The notes: generated from the letters alone by a model not told the origin. 64,000 bases of DNA from Rubidibacter lacunae KORDI 51-2 (GCF_000473895.1 NZ_ASSJ01000004.1:143502-207501); one strand, 5' to 3'. Positions 19,293-28,897 are shown, counted from the first letter of the stretch. Numbers and translations are program-made.

Positions 19293-19738
19293 GGCGCGTC
19301 ATCAATTAAACTCGAGACCCTTGCGCTATGGGTATTACCGGGCCCGCTTTGTAAACCTAGCTACGGGTTGAATCGTTTTATTATACGGATTTAGGTTCTT
19401 GAGGGTGCGACGCTGATAATGGTGGCAAAAAGGTGTTGATTCGCTGCAGATGGGGCAACTCCACCTATTTCGCACTCGCCAGAGCCAGGTGAAACTGATT
19501 CGGACTCGCCCCCTCAATCCCCAACGCTTTGAGAAAAAGCATACCCTGACTAACGATAAGCCTTCATATCCATACGCTTTAGCGGCAATATCAAGGGCCT
19601 TTCGCTCTTTCTAAACAAGTTGAAGTAGGCAGGTAGGTGAATATGCGATCGGAGCTATTCCCGTTTACTATTGACTGATTAGAAATACAACTCAACAATA
19701 AAGACTGGAAACATGTATCTCTTTTGCACTGAATCCCC
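19293..19738. other. 446 bp without a supported gene
   Basis: AT-richer than the genome average. Short frames exist on both strands (for example 19335-19517 reverse), but none shows a family motif or ribosome site. It probably holds the tonB promoter near its right end and may contain decayed mobile DNA, but nothing specific could be recognised. Confidence 0.5.
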
Positions 19739-20971
19739 ATGAGTCTTTCAAGATTTTGTACCGAGCAACATGAGCGGGAGCAAGCCGGACTCCAAAAACT
19801 CTTGCTGTTGGGATTTTTGGGGTCAGTGGGGATGCACGCAATCGCCTTTGGCCTCAGTTCTCTGGGGATTTGGCAGCGCACTGCTCAGGCCGAGCTTTCC
19901 CCTATCGAGTTGTTGGTGATAGAACCGCCCCCAGCAGCGATCGCGGAACAACGGGAAGTGACTCTGGCGGAAATGAGCAGCGCAACCAACAATCCCGCTC
20001 CTGCGGCAATAGCCCGAGCTAATCCCGAAACTACAGCAGCTCCGGCTCCGCCCCCACCCACTGAATTCGTCGAACCCGAGCCGGAACCCGAACCCATTCC
20101 CGAAACTGAATTTGAATCGGAATTGACGGAGCTCGGGGAACCCGTAGAAAATGCAGACGCATTTGAGGAAGAACCCGAAACGACTGAAGAAGAATCCGCC
20201 GAGGAACTCGCTGCGCCCCCGCCATTGACCGAATCTCAGCTTGAGCGTCTGCGTAATTTCTATGGAGGCACTGCAGCAGAAGCCGATCCAGATGCTGCCT
20301 CAGCCGAAACCACGACCACAGAAAGCACGGATGGTGAAGCGAGCAGTACGGGAGAAGCAACCGAAACTGCCGCCAATAGCGGAACTGATACCCGAAACGG
20401 GACAAATCCCTCAGGGGACGGCACTGGACGAGGGGCGGGGTCGCGTACGGTGGCCTGTCAGAACTGCGCTAAGCCCCTGTATCCCGAAAGTGCTCTGGAA
20501 TCGGGTGTTGAGGGCACGCCCCGAGTCCAAGTAGACATCAATCCCGACGGCACCGTACGGAGTGTGACGCTGGTGCAGTCCAGCGGAAATGCAGCAATTG
20601 ACCGGGCTGCCATTCAAGCCGCCCGCAGTTCTAGCTTCCAACCGGTGGCGGGTGGGGCAAGCGTGCTCATTGAGTACGACCTGACCATTGAGGGATCGCA
20701 GCGCAATCGCGAAGCGCAACGACGGGGCGATCGCCGCTCTGTCGAAGTGCCTACGGAAGAAACCGAAACAACTTCCCAAACTGCTCGAGATACCGAAGCA
20801 GAAGACACCACGCCCAATCCCCCGGAAGCAGAAGATGCGTCAAACACTGCTCAGGAAAGCGATGTGGACAATACTCCACCAGCTTCGGAGCCCGATGGAG
20901 AAAGCCCCTCGTCAGATGAAACAGAATCAACCAATGGCGAGGCCCATAGTAAGCTCACTCCCGGCTTGTAG
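19739..20971 (+). CDS. tonB: Energy transducer TonB with long acidic C-terminal extension
   Basis: A 410-residue protein. Residues ~18-45 form one hydrophobic membrane anchor. Residues ~60-210 are a Pro/Glu/Thr-rich periplasmic spacer (EPEPEPEPIPETE). Residues ~225-315 are the TonB C-terminal domain (CAKPLYPESALESGVEGTP, then VDINPDGTVRSVTLVQSSG). Unusually, about 95 further residues follow, rich in Glu, Thr and Ser, whereas classical TonB ends with its receptor-binding domain. It energises the neighbouring receptor with proton motive force from ExbB/ExbD, whose genes are not in the window. It closes the iron locus. Confidence 0.88.
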   Translation: MSLSRFCTEQHEREQAGLQKLLLLGFLGSVGMHAIAFGLSSLGIWQRTAQAELSPIELLVIEPPPAAIAEQREVTLAEMSSATNNPAPAAIARANPETTAAPAPPPPTEFVEPEPEPEPIPETEFESELTELGEPVENADAFEEEPETTEEESAEELAAPPPLTESQLERLRNFYGGTAAEADPDAASAETTTTESTDGEASSTGEATETAANSGTDTRNGTNPSGDGTGRGAGSRTVACQNCAKPLYPESALESGVEGTPRVQVDINPDGTVRSVTLVQSSGNAAIDRAAIQAARSSSFQPVAGGASVLIEYDLTIEGSQRNREAQRRGDRRSVEVPTEETETTSQTARDTEAEDTTPNPPEAEDASNTAQESDVDNTPPASEPDGESPSSDETESTNGEAHSKLTPGL

Positions 20972-20998
20972 CCGAGAGCTTTCGCACTACACTGGAGT

Positions 20999-21228
20999 TG
21001 ACGTGTAGGGAACACAACAAACCCGCCCGTTCGGGTGGGCTTACATGAGCCACCCCAAGCAATCGATTCATCTGTACGCCGTTATAGTCGGCGTCGCCTT
21101 CCCACCCACAACAACCCCACTCGTACCGTTTCCCAGAGCGATAGGACATGCTTCGCTCGGGTTGGATATACAGGCACCGGTGACAGATCTGGCTCGACTA
21201 TCGCGGGGTGACGAACACGACTTCGACG
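20999..21228 (-). pseudogene. 3' end of a TnpB/IS605 OrfB transposase
   Basis: On the reverse strand an almost continuous frame reads VEVVFVTPR, a stop, then SSQICHRCL, GKRYEWGCCGW and GDADYNGVQMNRLLG, ending RAGLLCSLHV. This is the zinc-ribbon and C-terminal end of TnpB/OrfB proteins, which typically finish with GxACSL. Only about 75 codons remain, with a nonsense codon. A short hairpin (21019-21042, CCGCCCGTTCGGGTGGG) lies inside this end, where IS605 elements keep their 3' structure. The remnant abuts the tonB stop. Confidence 0.8.
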
Positions 21229-21536
21229 CCCTCACCCATAGGGCGTACGCATACAGATTTCTGTGCTACGAGCGAATAAGGGTTTCAACGATTTGGAGTG
21301 CTTGAACTTAGCTCCCTATTCTCAACAAGTCCAGCTCGAGCCTCGCTTATTGCGAAAATCGAGCTGAAATTCCAAGTATGCGTTTGCCCTGCCCGCACCA
21401 AATGCTTTGTAAGCCACAAACTACCTGAGCTGATGAAATGCCCCCGAGTTTGCACGATTGCGCTCTATTTTGTTGTGGTGCCTGCCGATTCGTGCGGTCG
21501 CGGATCCCCTTCAGTTCTGACATCACGATGCCAACG

Positions 21537-21572
21537 CAGGACGACCTTGACTTTATCGCAGCGTTTAACCAT
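21537..21572 (-). pseudogene. psaE: 5' remnant of psaE
   Basis: From the ATG at 21572 the reverse strand encodes MVKRCDKVKV, identical to PsaE except for Gly5 to Cys, then the match ends after about ten codons. The upstream ~65 bp match those of the intact psaE at 10784. It is a truncated duplicate and cannot make PsaE. Confidence 0.85.
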
Positions 21573-21628
21573 GAATATTCTCTCCGCTTTGCTTGAGACC
21601 GACTCCGACCGACTCGACCGGTCGCAAC

Positions 21629-22309
21629 CTAGATTCCAGCCTGCCGTCCGGTAGCTGCTCGCAGGCGATCGCTCGATCTAAACTTTGTTTCAGCGTCTCG
21701 CCACCGCAAACGGACGAAATGCGCCGGACGCTTGCCAAAATCAGAGGTTTTCCAGATCGCATCGAGTTCGAGATCGAACGGAACAGCGGTCGTGAGGTAG
21801 CGCTGAACGAGAGACCCGAGTTCGGGAGCGAGCTGTGCGGCAGCGATCGCAGCGGCGCCGAGACCGAACAATTGTTCGAGGGGACCGCGCGGCAGAATGG
21901 CGTGAGCGCCCAACCCCAATCCTGCCGCGAGCAAGGCGGTAACGGCGAGGTTAGTTCCACAACGCGGGTGGACGGCAAGATCCCACTCGCCGCTATAAAA
22001 GCGACGCAGGGCCGCGCAGACAGCACGTTCGAGCCGTGCGTGGGTGACGTTGCCGTATAGATAAAATCCACGCTCGGTAGACAGCCCGCCGAGCGCGGTG
22101 TTATCTGCCGAGCGCGGCCGTCCGGCCACGGGTTCGCTCAGCACCCAAACAGTGGCGTGTTCGAGGGCGTGAACTTGACGGACCATCAGCAGTTCTGCCA
22201 AGCCCGGCAGAAAACCGAGGTGCCGTATCAGCTCCGAGTCGAGCGTAGACTGCGCCCCCCAGAAATCGAACCGAGGGACATCGGTACGCGCCGTGTCAGT
22301 GTGAGTCAT
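21629..22309 (-). CDS. DUF6391 family protein, intact copy
   Basis: 226 residues from the ATG at 22309. The family marker HALEHATVW (residues ~48-56) and YGNVTHARLERAV are present. Two hydrophobic stretches (~115-150, AVTALLAAGLGLGAHAI and the following AAAIAAAQL) suggest membrane association. The family is, from memory, conserved in cyanobacteria with unknown function. The shortened copy upstream of psaE shows the ancestral order DUF6391 then psaE on one strand. This copy ends 56 bp before the psaE remnant. The conserved His residues in the N-terminal part could bind a metal, but that is speculation. Confidence 0.85.
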   Translation of the reverse strand: MTHTDTARTDVPRFDFWGAQSTLDSELIRHLGFLPGLAELLMVRQVHALEHATVWVLSEPVAGRPRSADNTALGGLSTERGFYLYGNVTHARLERAVCAALRRFYSGEWDLAVHPRCGTNLAVTALLAAGLGLGAHAILPRGPLEQLFGLGAAAIAAAQLAPELGSLVQRYLTTAVPFDLELDAIWKTSDFGKRPAHFVRLRWRDAETKFRSSDRLRAATGRQAGI

Positions 22310-22646
22310 CGATAACTCTTTAGAGTTTTAATTTTTGAGTCTAAAACCCGCGATCGCAATCGCCCAGGAACTTTAAGCAAAGCTCCTGATTCACAGCGGT
22401 TCCTGCCGATCGCAAAGACAGCGTGCTGAAATCAACAGAGCTACATGCGGAAATGGTAGCGCCGACCGACCGGTTTGATTGAAGGCTTGAGCTTAATTTG
22501 GGCTTAACCGCAGCATAGGCTCGAAGCAACCTTCAAGTGATAGGTTCCTCGGGGTCGTTCAGCATGACTTCCGTGGGGGGAATCGCTCGTAGCGTGCGAC
22601 CGTACCCCATCGATCCAAAGCCCTACCATCTTAAAGCAAAATCACC
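22310..22646. other. 337 bp upstream region of the RTX nuclease gene
   Basis: No supported gene. It separates the divergent DUF6391 and nuclease genes and must hold both promoters. An ATG-proximal GGGGTCG/TCTTAAAG stretch has no clear Shine-Dalgarno sequence before 22647. No operator was recognised. Confidence 0.4.
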
Positions 22647-25600
22647 ATGACTCTTAACTCCGGCGACATTGGGTTTGTTCAATACAATGCAGACGGCACG
22701 GACAATTTCGCTTTCGTAGCCTTGGTCGATATCCCGGCGAACGAAACGATCTTTTTCACAGATAGCGGCTGGCAGTCGGCCGGCACCCTCCGTAACACCG
22801 AAGGCACCATCGAATACACGACGCCTGCTGGCGGCTTGGCTGCGGACACGGTGGTAACGATCGACACAACGCCGAGCGCATCCGTCGGCACGATCGTCGG
22901 CGAGTCGAACGACCTGAACTTCTCAGTCAACGGCGACCAAATCCTGGCATATCAGGGCTCTGCTGCTAGCCCGACCTTCATTGCCGCTCTCAACAACCAA
23001 GGGTCAGCAGTCTGGCAGTCAGACACATCTAGTTCCAATGACTCCGCGCTCCCTAGTGGTTTGACAAACGGCACTAATGCCGTTGCTATCAATGAAGTGG
23101 ATAACGTCATCTACAACGGTCCGACCACGGGCGATCGCGCAACTCTCCTAGCCGCACTCAACAACGCCAGCAACTGGACCGGCGGCAGCAACACCACCCC
23201 TCAAATATTTTCTGGTAGCTTCACGATTACCGGCAGCACTCCCGATACAACACCGCCGGCGATCGCGTCCCTGACCCCGTCTGACGACGCCACGGATGTA
23301 GCGATCGGTGCCGACCTGGAGATTTCTTTCAACGAGAACGTCCAGCGTGGGACGGGCAACCTCCTGCTGAAGCTACTGTCGGACGACTCGGTGGTTGAAA
23401 CGTTCGATGCGGCATCCTCCTCCCAGCTGAGCATCAGCAACGGTACGGTCGCGATCGACCCGACGAGCGAACTTTTGGCTAGCACCGGCTACTACGTGGA
23501 AATTGCCTCAGGCGCGATCGAAGACACCAGCAGCAATGCCTTTGCAGGTATCTCTGGTAACAGCCTCTGGAACTTCACGACGGAAGCGGCAGCCGGTCCG
23601 GCGATCGTTATCAACGAAATCCTCTTCGATCCCCCATCAGGTGTTGATGTCAGCGGCGACGGCACCGACAACACCAGTCAGGACCAGTTCGTCGAGTTTG
23701 TCAACGTCTCCGGCGCGTCCCTCGATATCTCCGGCTGGACGCTCAGCGATGACGTTGGCGTGCGCCACACCTTCCCCAGTGGAACGGTTCTGCCTGCCGA
23801 TGAGGCAGTCGTGGTCTTCGGCGGTGGTGGCACGCCCTCGGGCTCATTTGGAAACGCGATCGTCCAGGTTGCTAGCACCAACCAGCTCGGCCTCAACAAC
23901 AGCGGTGATACTGTCACGATTAACGATGGCACCAGCAATGTTGCCTCTGAGAGCTACACCAGCGGCGGCAGCGATGAATCCCTCACCCGCGATCCCGACC
24001 TCACCGGCACCTTCACCGGACATATCGGCGCAACGGGATCGAGCGGTGCGGCCTTCTCGCCGGGAACCCAGATCGATGGCTCACCCTTCACCTCATCAAC
24101 AACTCCCAGTCTCGTCTTCAACGAACTGCGCATTTCTGCGTCGGCTGGCGACACCACTAACAACTTTGTCGAGCTGTTCGGCGCCCCTGGTATGTCCCTC
24201 GACGGGCTGACACTGGTGGTGCTGTCGGGTGAATTTGCGCCGGGGCAGGTGGATTTTGCGATTGACCTGACGGGGGGCTCCACCGACGGCGACGGTTTTG
24301 CGCTGATTGCCAACAGCAGCACTGGGGCTAGCACTGACGCCGGGGACGTGCTGGTTTCTCCGCTGGACTTCTTCGGTAGCCCGAGCACGTTCGCGATCGT
24401 CGAGAACTTCACGGGTTCTCAAGGCAGTGACCTCGACACCAACGACGACGGCACGCTCGACAGCATGCCGTGGGATAGCGTCATTGTCGATTTATCGCTG
24501 ATCGACGGCGACACCAATCCGGATTTCTCCTACAGCAGTAACATTGAGGGTCCCGACGGTAACTTCCCGCCTGCCGGGCTTGCCCGGACCACAGACGGTA
24601 CGGGTGCATTCCAGCAACTCAGCTTTTCGGACACCTCCCAGGACACACCGGGTGCAAGCAACAGCGGTGGCTCGAGCAGCAGCGTCCCCGCGTCCATTCC
24701 GGAAATCCAGGGCAGCGGCGCAACTAGCCCTCTCGAAGGCGCAACCGTGACGACCACGGGCGTCGTAGTCGGTGACTTCCAGGGCAGCGACGAGCTGAGG
24801 GGTTTCTTCATCCAAGACCCTGAAGGGGATAGCGATCCCGCCACTTCCGACGGCATCTTCGTTTTCGTGCCGACGGCAAACACCACCTGGTTTGGTTTTG
24901 ACGTAGCAGTTGGCGATGAAGTCGAAGTCACCGGTCGCGTCAACGAATTCAATACCTTCACCGAACTCGACTTCATTACAGACATCACGATTAACTCCAG
25001 CGGCAACGTCATCGTGCCGACAACGGTCACGCTTCCGGAAGCCACCCAGGGCGAACTAGAGCAAAACGAGGGCATGCTGGTCGAGATTGCCTCGACGATG
25101 ACCGTCAGCCAGAACTTTTTCCTCGGACGCTACGGGCAATTGACGCTTTCCAGCCCCGACGACGGCGGTACCGCCGGTCGCCTGTTCCAGCCCACCAACG
25201 TGTTCGATCCGCTCAGCCCTGAGGCGACTGCCCTTGCCGAGGAAAACGCACGCCGCCTTCTGGTGCTTGACGACGGTCAAGACGTCAGCGGATTTGGCGA
25301 TAATCCTTTCCCCGTTCCTTACATCGGCGCACCTGACACGGACGGCAACCCCACCAACATCATCCGCGCGGGCGACACGGTTTCCAATCTCGAAGGCGTG
25401 CTCGACTTCGGTCGCATCAACTCCTCTAGCTCACCGGTACGCGACTATCGCCTCCACCCCACTGTGGCGCCGGTCTTCACAGAGGCAAATCCGCGCCCGA
25501 TCGCGCCCGACCCTGTCGGCGGCTCGCTCAAGGTTGGTGCGTTCAACGTACTCAACTTCTTCAACGGCGACGGCGTGGGCGGCGGCTTCCCTACCTCACG

Positions 25601-27308
25601 CGGTGCGGATACGGCAACAGAACTCGAACGCCAGACTGACAAGATCGTCGACGCGATCGCCGGGATCGACGCTGATATCCTGGGTCTGGTCGAAATCGAG
25701 AACGACGGCTTCGGTCCTACTAGCGCGATCGCCTCGCTCGTCAACGCCATTAACGCCGAAGTCGGTGCTGGCACTTACACCTACGTCGATCCCGGTACCG
25801 CGCAACTGGGCAGCGACGAAATTGCCGTCGGATTCATCTACAAGCCGGCTACCGTCGGTATCGCTTCCGGAACCAGCATCGCCTTTCTGGACACGGGCGA
25901 GTTCGACCCGGTCTCGGCTGCGCGCCACCGCGTCCCGCTAGCGGTCACCTTCGCAGACCTGGCTACGAATGAGGAATTCACCGCCACTGTCAACCACTTC
26001 AAGTCCAAAGGCTCGCTTACTGGCATTCCCCAGGATATCGACCAAGGCGACGGTCAGGGCAACAATAACTTCTCGCGCACCAACGCTGCCAACGAACTCG
26101 CCGCATGGCTGGCCACGGACCCGACCGGCAGCGGCGATCCTGACTTCGCGATCCTCGGCGACCTCAACGCCTACGCTCAAGAAGACCCGATCGCGGCATT
26201 GGAGACCGCAGGCTACACCGATGTCATCGAGCAATTTGAGGGCAATAAAGCCTACACGTTCACCTTCGACGGTCAAGCCGGCTACCTCGACCACGCGCTC
26301 GTCAGTCCATCGTTGCTCGGTCAAGTCACGGGCGCGACCGCATGGCACATCAACACCGACGAGGCCGAAGTTCTCGATTACGACGAGGAGTTTAACTCCC
26401 AACCCTACTCCGCGCCCGACCCGTACCGCTCCTCCGATCACGACCCAGTCATCGTGGGTCTGACCCTGGGGAGCAATGAAGTCCCGGAGATTATCCCTGA
26501 CGCGGTCAACATTCCCGAGGGCAGCCCAAACCTTACTCCCGTTATCACCATCACTGCCACCGACGTTGATGACGACCCGCTGAGCTTCAATATTATCGGC
26601 GGGAATGATGACGCGGATGGCGACAGTAACGCCCCCTTTGGTATCTCCTCGATGGGCGCGATTTTCGTCAGCGACTCCGACGACCTCGATTACGAAACTC
26701 AAGCCAGCTATGCGCTCGACGTTGAAGTCAGCGACGGTCTCGCAACCGACGTTGCTACCATTACTGTCAACCTTCTCGACCTCAACGAGACGGGTATCCG
26801 CAGCAGCGGCGACGATCTGATCGTCGGCACCGATAACAAGGATCGCCTGCGTGCCAAAGGTGGCAATGATGTCATCTACGGTAAAGGCGATCGCGATGTC
26901 ATCTTCGGCGGTCGCGGCAACGACATTGTCGACGGTGGGGCAGGCAGGGATCGCCTGTTCGGCAGAGGCGGAAACGATATTCTCTTGGGCGGTCCTGGCA
27001 ACGACATCCTCATCGGCGGTCGCGGCGAGGACGTCCTGAACGGTGGTGAGGGACGCAACCGCCTGCGCGGGGGTGCCAATGCTGACATCTTCGTAGTGAA
27101 CCCGGGCGCGATGGACTTTATCTACGGCTACGTGGACGGCGCGGATCGCTTAGGGCTGCCCGACGGTCTGACCTTCGGAGATCTAACCGTTTCCAAAGCA
27201 GCAAACGGCGCGACGATCGCGCTCGACACCAGCCCCAGCGACATCTTTGCCAAGCTTCTGGGTGTCAACAGCAGTGATATCACTCAAAGCGATTTCGTTG
27301 CCATCTAA
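22647..27308 (+). CDS. Giant secreted nuclease/phosphatase with lamin-tail, cadherin-like and RTX domains
   Basis: 1553 residues. Approximate order: unassigned N-terminal domain (1-190); SbsA-like Big_5 domain (199-310, DTTPPAIASLTPSDDATDV); lamin-tail domain (317-440, IVINEILFDPP); second lamin-tail-like domain from ~487 (LVFNELRISAS); OB-fold region (683-790) as in ExeM/NucH nucleases. An endonuclease/exonuclease/phosphatase domain (~959-1265) has VGAFNVLNFF, VEIENDG, VNHFKSKGS, ILGDLNAYAQ and SSDHDPVIVGL. Then a cadherin-like domain (~1280-1380) and Ca-binding GGxGNDxLxGG repeats (~1400-1478). There is no signal peptide, and the RTX repeats imply type I export. It probably degrades extracellular DNA or organic phosphate. 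Confidence 0.9.
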   Translation: MTLNSGDIGFVQYNADGTDNFAFVALVDIPANETIFFTDSGWQSAGTLRNTEGTIEYTTPAGGLAADTVVTIDTTPSASVGTIVGESNDLNFSVNGDQILAYQGSAASPTFIAALNNQGSAVWQSDTSSSNDSALPSGLTNGTNAVAINEVDNVIYNGPTTGDRATLLAALNNASNWTGGSNTTPQIFSGSFTITGSTPDTTPPAIASLTPSDDATDVAIGADLEISFNENVQRGTGNLLLKLLSDDSVVETFDAASSSQLSISNGTVAIDPTSELLASTGYYVEIASGAIEDTSSNAFAGISGNSLWNFTTEAAAGPAIVINEILFDPPSGVDVSGDGTDNTSQDQFVEFVNVSGASLDISGWTLSDDVGVRHTFPSGTVLPADEAVVVFGGGGTPSGSFGNAIVQVASTNQLGLNNSGDTVTINDGTSNVASESYTSGGSDESLTRDPDLTGTFTGHIGATGSSGAAFSPGTQIDGSPFTSSTTPSLVFNELRISASAGDTTNNFVELFGAPGMSLDGLTLVVLSGEFAPGQVDFAIDLTGGSTDGDGFALIANSSTGASTDAGDVLVSPLDFFGSPSTFAIVENFTGSQGSDLDTNDDGTLDSMPWDSVIVDLSLIDGDTNPDFSYSSNIEGPDGNFPPAGLARTTDGTGAFQQLSFSDTSQDTPGASNSGGSSSSVPASIPEIQGSGATSPLEGATVTTTGVVVGDFQGSDELRGFFIQDPEGDSDPATSDGIFVFVPTANTTWFGFDVAVGDEVEVTGRVNEFNTFTELDFITDITINSSGNVIVPTTVTLPEATQGELEQNEGMLVEIASTMTVSQNFFLGRYGQLTLSSPDDGGTAGRLFQPTNVFDPLSPEATALAEENARRLLVLDDGQDVSGFGDNPFPVPYIGAPDTDGNPTNIIRAGDTVSNLEGVLDFGRINSSSSPVRDYRLHPTVAPVFTEANPRPIAPDPVGGSLKVGAFNVLNFFNGDGVGGGFPTSRGADTATELERQTDKIVDAIAGIDADILGLVEIENDGFGPTSAIASLVNAINAEVGAGTYTYVDPGTAQLGSDEIAVGFIYKPATVGIASGTSIAFLDTGEFDPVSAARHRVPLAVTFADLATNEEFTATVNHFKSKGSLTGIPQDIDQGDGQGNNNFSRTNAANELAAWLATDPTGSGDPDFAILGDLNAYAQEDPIAALETAGYTDVIEQFEGNKAYTFTFDGQAGYLDHALVSPSLLGQVTGATAWHINTDEAEVLDYDEEFNSQPYSAPDPYRSSDHDPVIVGLTLGSNEVPEIIPDAVNIPEGSPNLTPVITITATDVDDDPLSFNIIGGNDDADGDSNAPFGISSMGAIFVSDSDDLDYETQASYALDVEVSDGLATDVATITVNLLDLNETGIRSSGDDLIVGTDNKDRLRAKGGNDVIYGKGDRDVIFGGRGNDIVDGGAGRDRLFGRGGNDILLGGPGNDILIGGRGEDVLNGGEGRNRLRGGANADIFVVNPGAMDFIYGYVDGADRLGLPDGLTFGDLTVSKAANGATIALDTSPSDIFAKLLGVNSSDITQSDFVAI

Positions 27309-27333
27309 TCGGCGAGACCGCTCTCATTCCTCG

Positions 27334-27366
27334 GCGCTCCCAACGCAGCAGTTGGGAGCGCATTTT
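27334..27366 (+). terminator. Rho-independent-type terminator of the RTX nuclease gene
   Basis: A perfect 11 bp stem (GCGCTCCCAAC pairing with GTTGGGAGCGC) around a six-base loop lies 25 bp after the stop codon and is followed by ATTTT. Confidence 0.85.
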
Positions 27367-27561
27367 CCGCTTGGGCGTCCCTACGGTCGAGCGGCTCGAG
27401 CAATTTGCCGGTAGGGAGAGGATAATTCCATGGCCGGCGAGCAATTCCCGGGCAGGTGCGACCCGCACCCCCCATGGCAACCTAGTCCTGGCAAGTTTGG
27501 TGGTTATCGAGAGACAATAGGTCTGCAGTTGGCACTCAGAGAGAGTTTCGCGTAGCAATTC

Positions 27562-28752
27562 ATGCCTAGTTCGCAGACGAGGTTGCAAATTTATCTCGAC
27601 CACAGCGCGACGACACCGCCGCGCCCCGAGGCGATCGCCAAAATGCAGATAGCGATGCAGGAGCAGTGGGGCAATCCGTCGAGCTTGCACGAGTGGGGCC
27701 AACGATCGACAACGATGCTCGAACTTGCCCGCGCTCAAGTGGCGGAGTTACTCGGCGCGATCGATCCGGCAGCAATTGTCTTCACTTCCGGCGGCACGGA
27801 AGCCGACAACTTAGCGATCCTCGGCGTTGCCAAGTGCTATGCCGAACCCCAGCATTTGATTATCTCCAGCGTCGAGCATCCGGCAGTATCGCAACCCGCA
27901 TACTGGTTGGAACGCCGGGGCTGGCAAGTGACATACCTGCGCGTGGATCGTTGCGGTCGCGTTCGACCTCACGATCTTATTGCCGCACTGCGACCGAATA
28001 CGGTCTTGGTTTCTGTCATTTTTGCTCAAAGCGAAGTCGGCACGCTGCAGCCGATCGCGGAACTGGGTGCGATCGCGCGCGATCGAGGCGTGTTGTTCCA
28101 CGCTGACGCCGTACAGGCAGCCGGTCGGGTTGCACTCGACGTCGAATCGCTGCCGATAGATTTACTATCGGTGTCGAGTCACAAGCTTTACGGTCCGTTG
28201 GGAGCCGGCGCACTCTACGTCCGACCCGGCGTCGAACTTGAACCGCAACTGGGTGGCGGCAGGCAAGAGGCAGGGTTGCGCTCTGGAACGCCGGCACTGC
28301 CGGCAATCGCGGGGTTTGGGGCCGCCGCTGAGCTGGCAGCCCGCGAACTGCCTGGCGAAGGCGAGCGACTGCAGCACCTTCGCGATCGCCTGTTCGCACA
28401 ACTGAGCGACTGCGAGTCTCTGGTCCCGACCGGCGACTTGCACCAGCGATTGCCCCATCACGCCAGTTTCGTCGTGCGCCGCTCCGGCGAGCTATTGACC
28501 GGAAGGACGGTAGTCAGGCAGCTCAATCTGGCCGGAATCGGCATCAGCGCCGGGTCGGCCTGCCACAGTGGCAAGGTCAGTCCGAGTCCCATACTGACGG
28601 CGATGGGGTACTCGGAAACTGATGCGCTGGCTGGGATTCGCCTGACCCTCGGCCACAGCACAACGGTCGAAGACATCGACTGGACGGCACTCGTTCTGAA
28701 GCAAGTACTCAAACGCCTCGGTTGCGGGCGCCAGCTGACTGCATGCAACTAA
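27562..28752 (+). CDS. Cysteine desulfurase, NifS/IscS type
   Basis: A 396-residue fold-type I PLP enzyme that takes sulfur from cysteine for Fe-S clusters and other thio-cofactors. It has YLDHSATTPPRPEA at the N-terminus, FTSGGTEADN, and HADAVQAAGRV. The PLP-binding Lys lies in SVSSHKLYGP and the active-site Cys in SAGSACHSGK. The catalytic loop and sequence favour the NifS/IscS group over SufS. It is not next to nif, isc or suf partners here, so it is likely a housekeeping paralogue. The start at 27562 is 11 residues before the conserved block, which is normal. Confidence 0.92.
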   Translation: MPSSQTRLQIYLDHSATTPPRPEAIAKMQIAMQEQWGNPSSLHEWGQRSTTMLELARAQVAELLGAIDPAAIVFTSGGTEADNLAILGVAKCYAEPQHLIISSVEHPAVSQPAYWLERRGWQVTYLRVDRCGRVRPHDLIAALRPNTVLVSVIFAQSEVGTLQPIAELGAIARDRGVLFHADAVQAAGRVALDVESLPIDLLSVSSHKLYGPLGAGALYVRPGVELEPQLGGGRQEAGLRSGTPALPAIAGFGAAAELAARELPGEGERLQHLRDRLFAQLSDCESLVPTGDLHQRLPHHASFVVRRSGELLTGRTVVRQLNLAGIGISAGSACHSGKVSPSPILTAMGYSETDALAGIRLTLGHSTTVEDIDWTALVLKQVLKRLGCGRQLTACN

Positions 28753-28897
28753 CCGGATCCCTGCAAATCTTTCAGCTTTAAGTGCCTGCCTTCAATTAGT
28801 GCCCGCCTGCAAATAATTTGCCGTTGGCGCAGGACAGCCGATAATCGAGCTAATAACCGAGCTGTTTTTTTGCCCAGCACTCAATACTTAAGAACTT

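Larger units (their letters stand above)
21537..22325. repeat. Right copy of the psaE-DUF6391 junction repeat
   Basis: Same orientation as 10744-11098. It includes the first ~10-12 codons of psaE, the intergenic spacer, the whole DUF6391 gene and about 15 bp upstream of its start. Beyond its left edge psaE homology stops at once (the continuing bases do not match PsaE). It forms the right border of the iron-uptake island. Confidence 0.9.

Noticed and set aside
21019..21042. Terminator for tonB
   Set aside because: The hairpin lies 48 bp after the stop but inside the TnpB remnant and has no T-run on the forward strand, so it is more likely part of the IS605 end; a terminator role remains possible.
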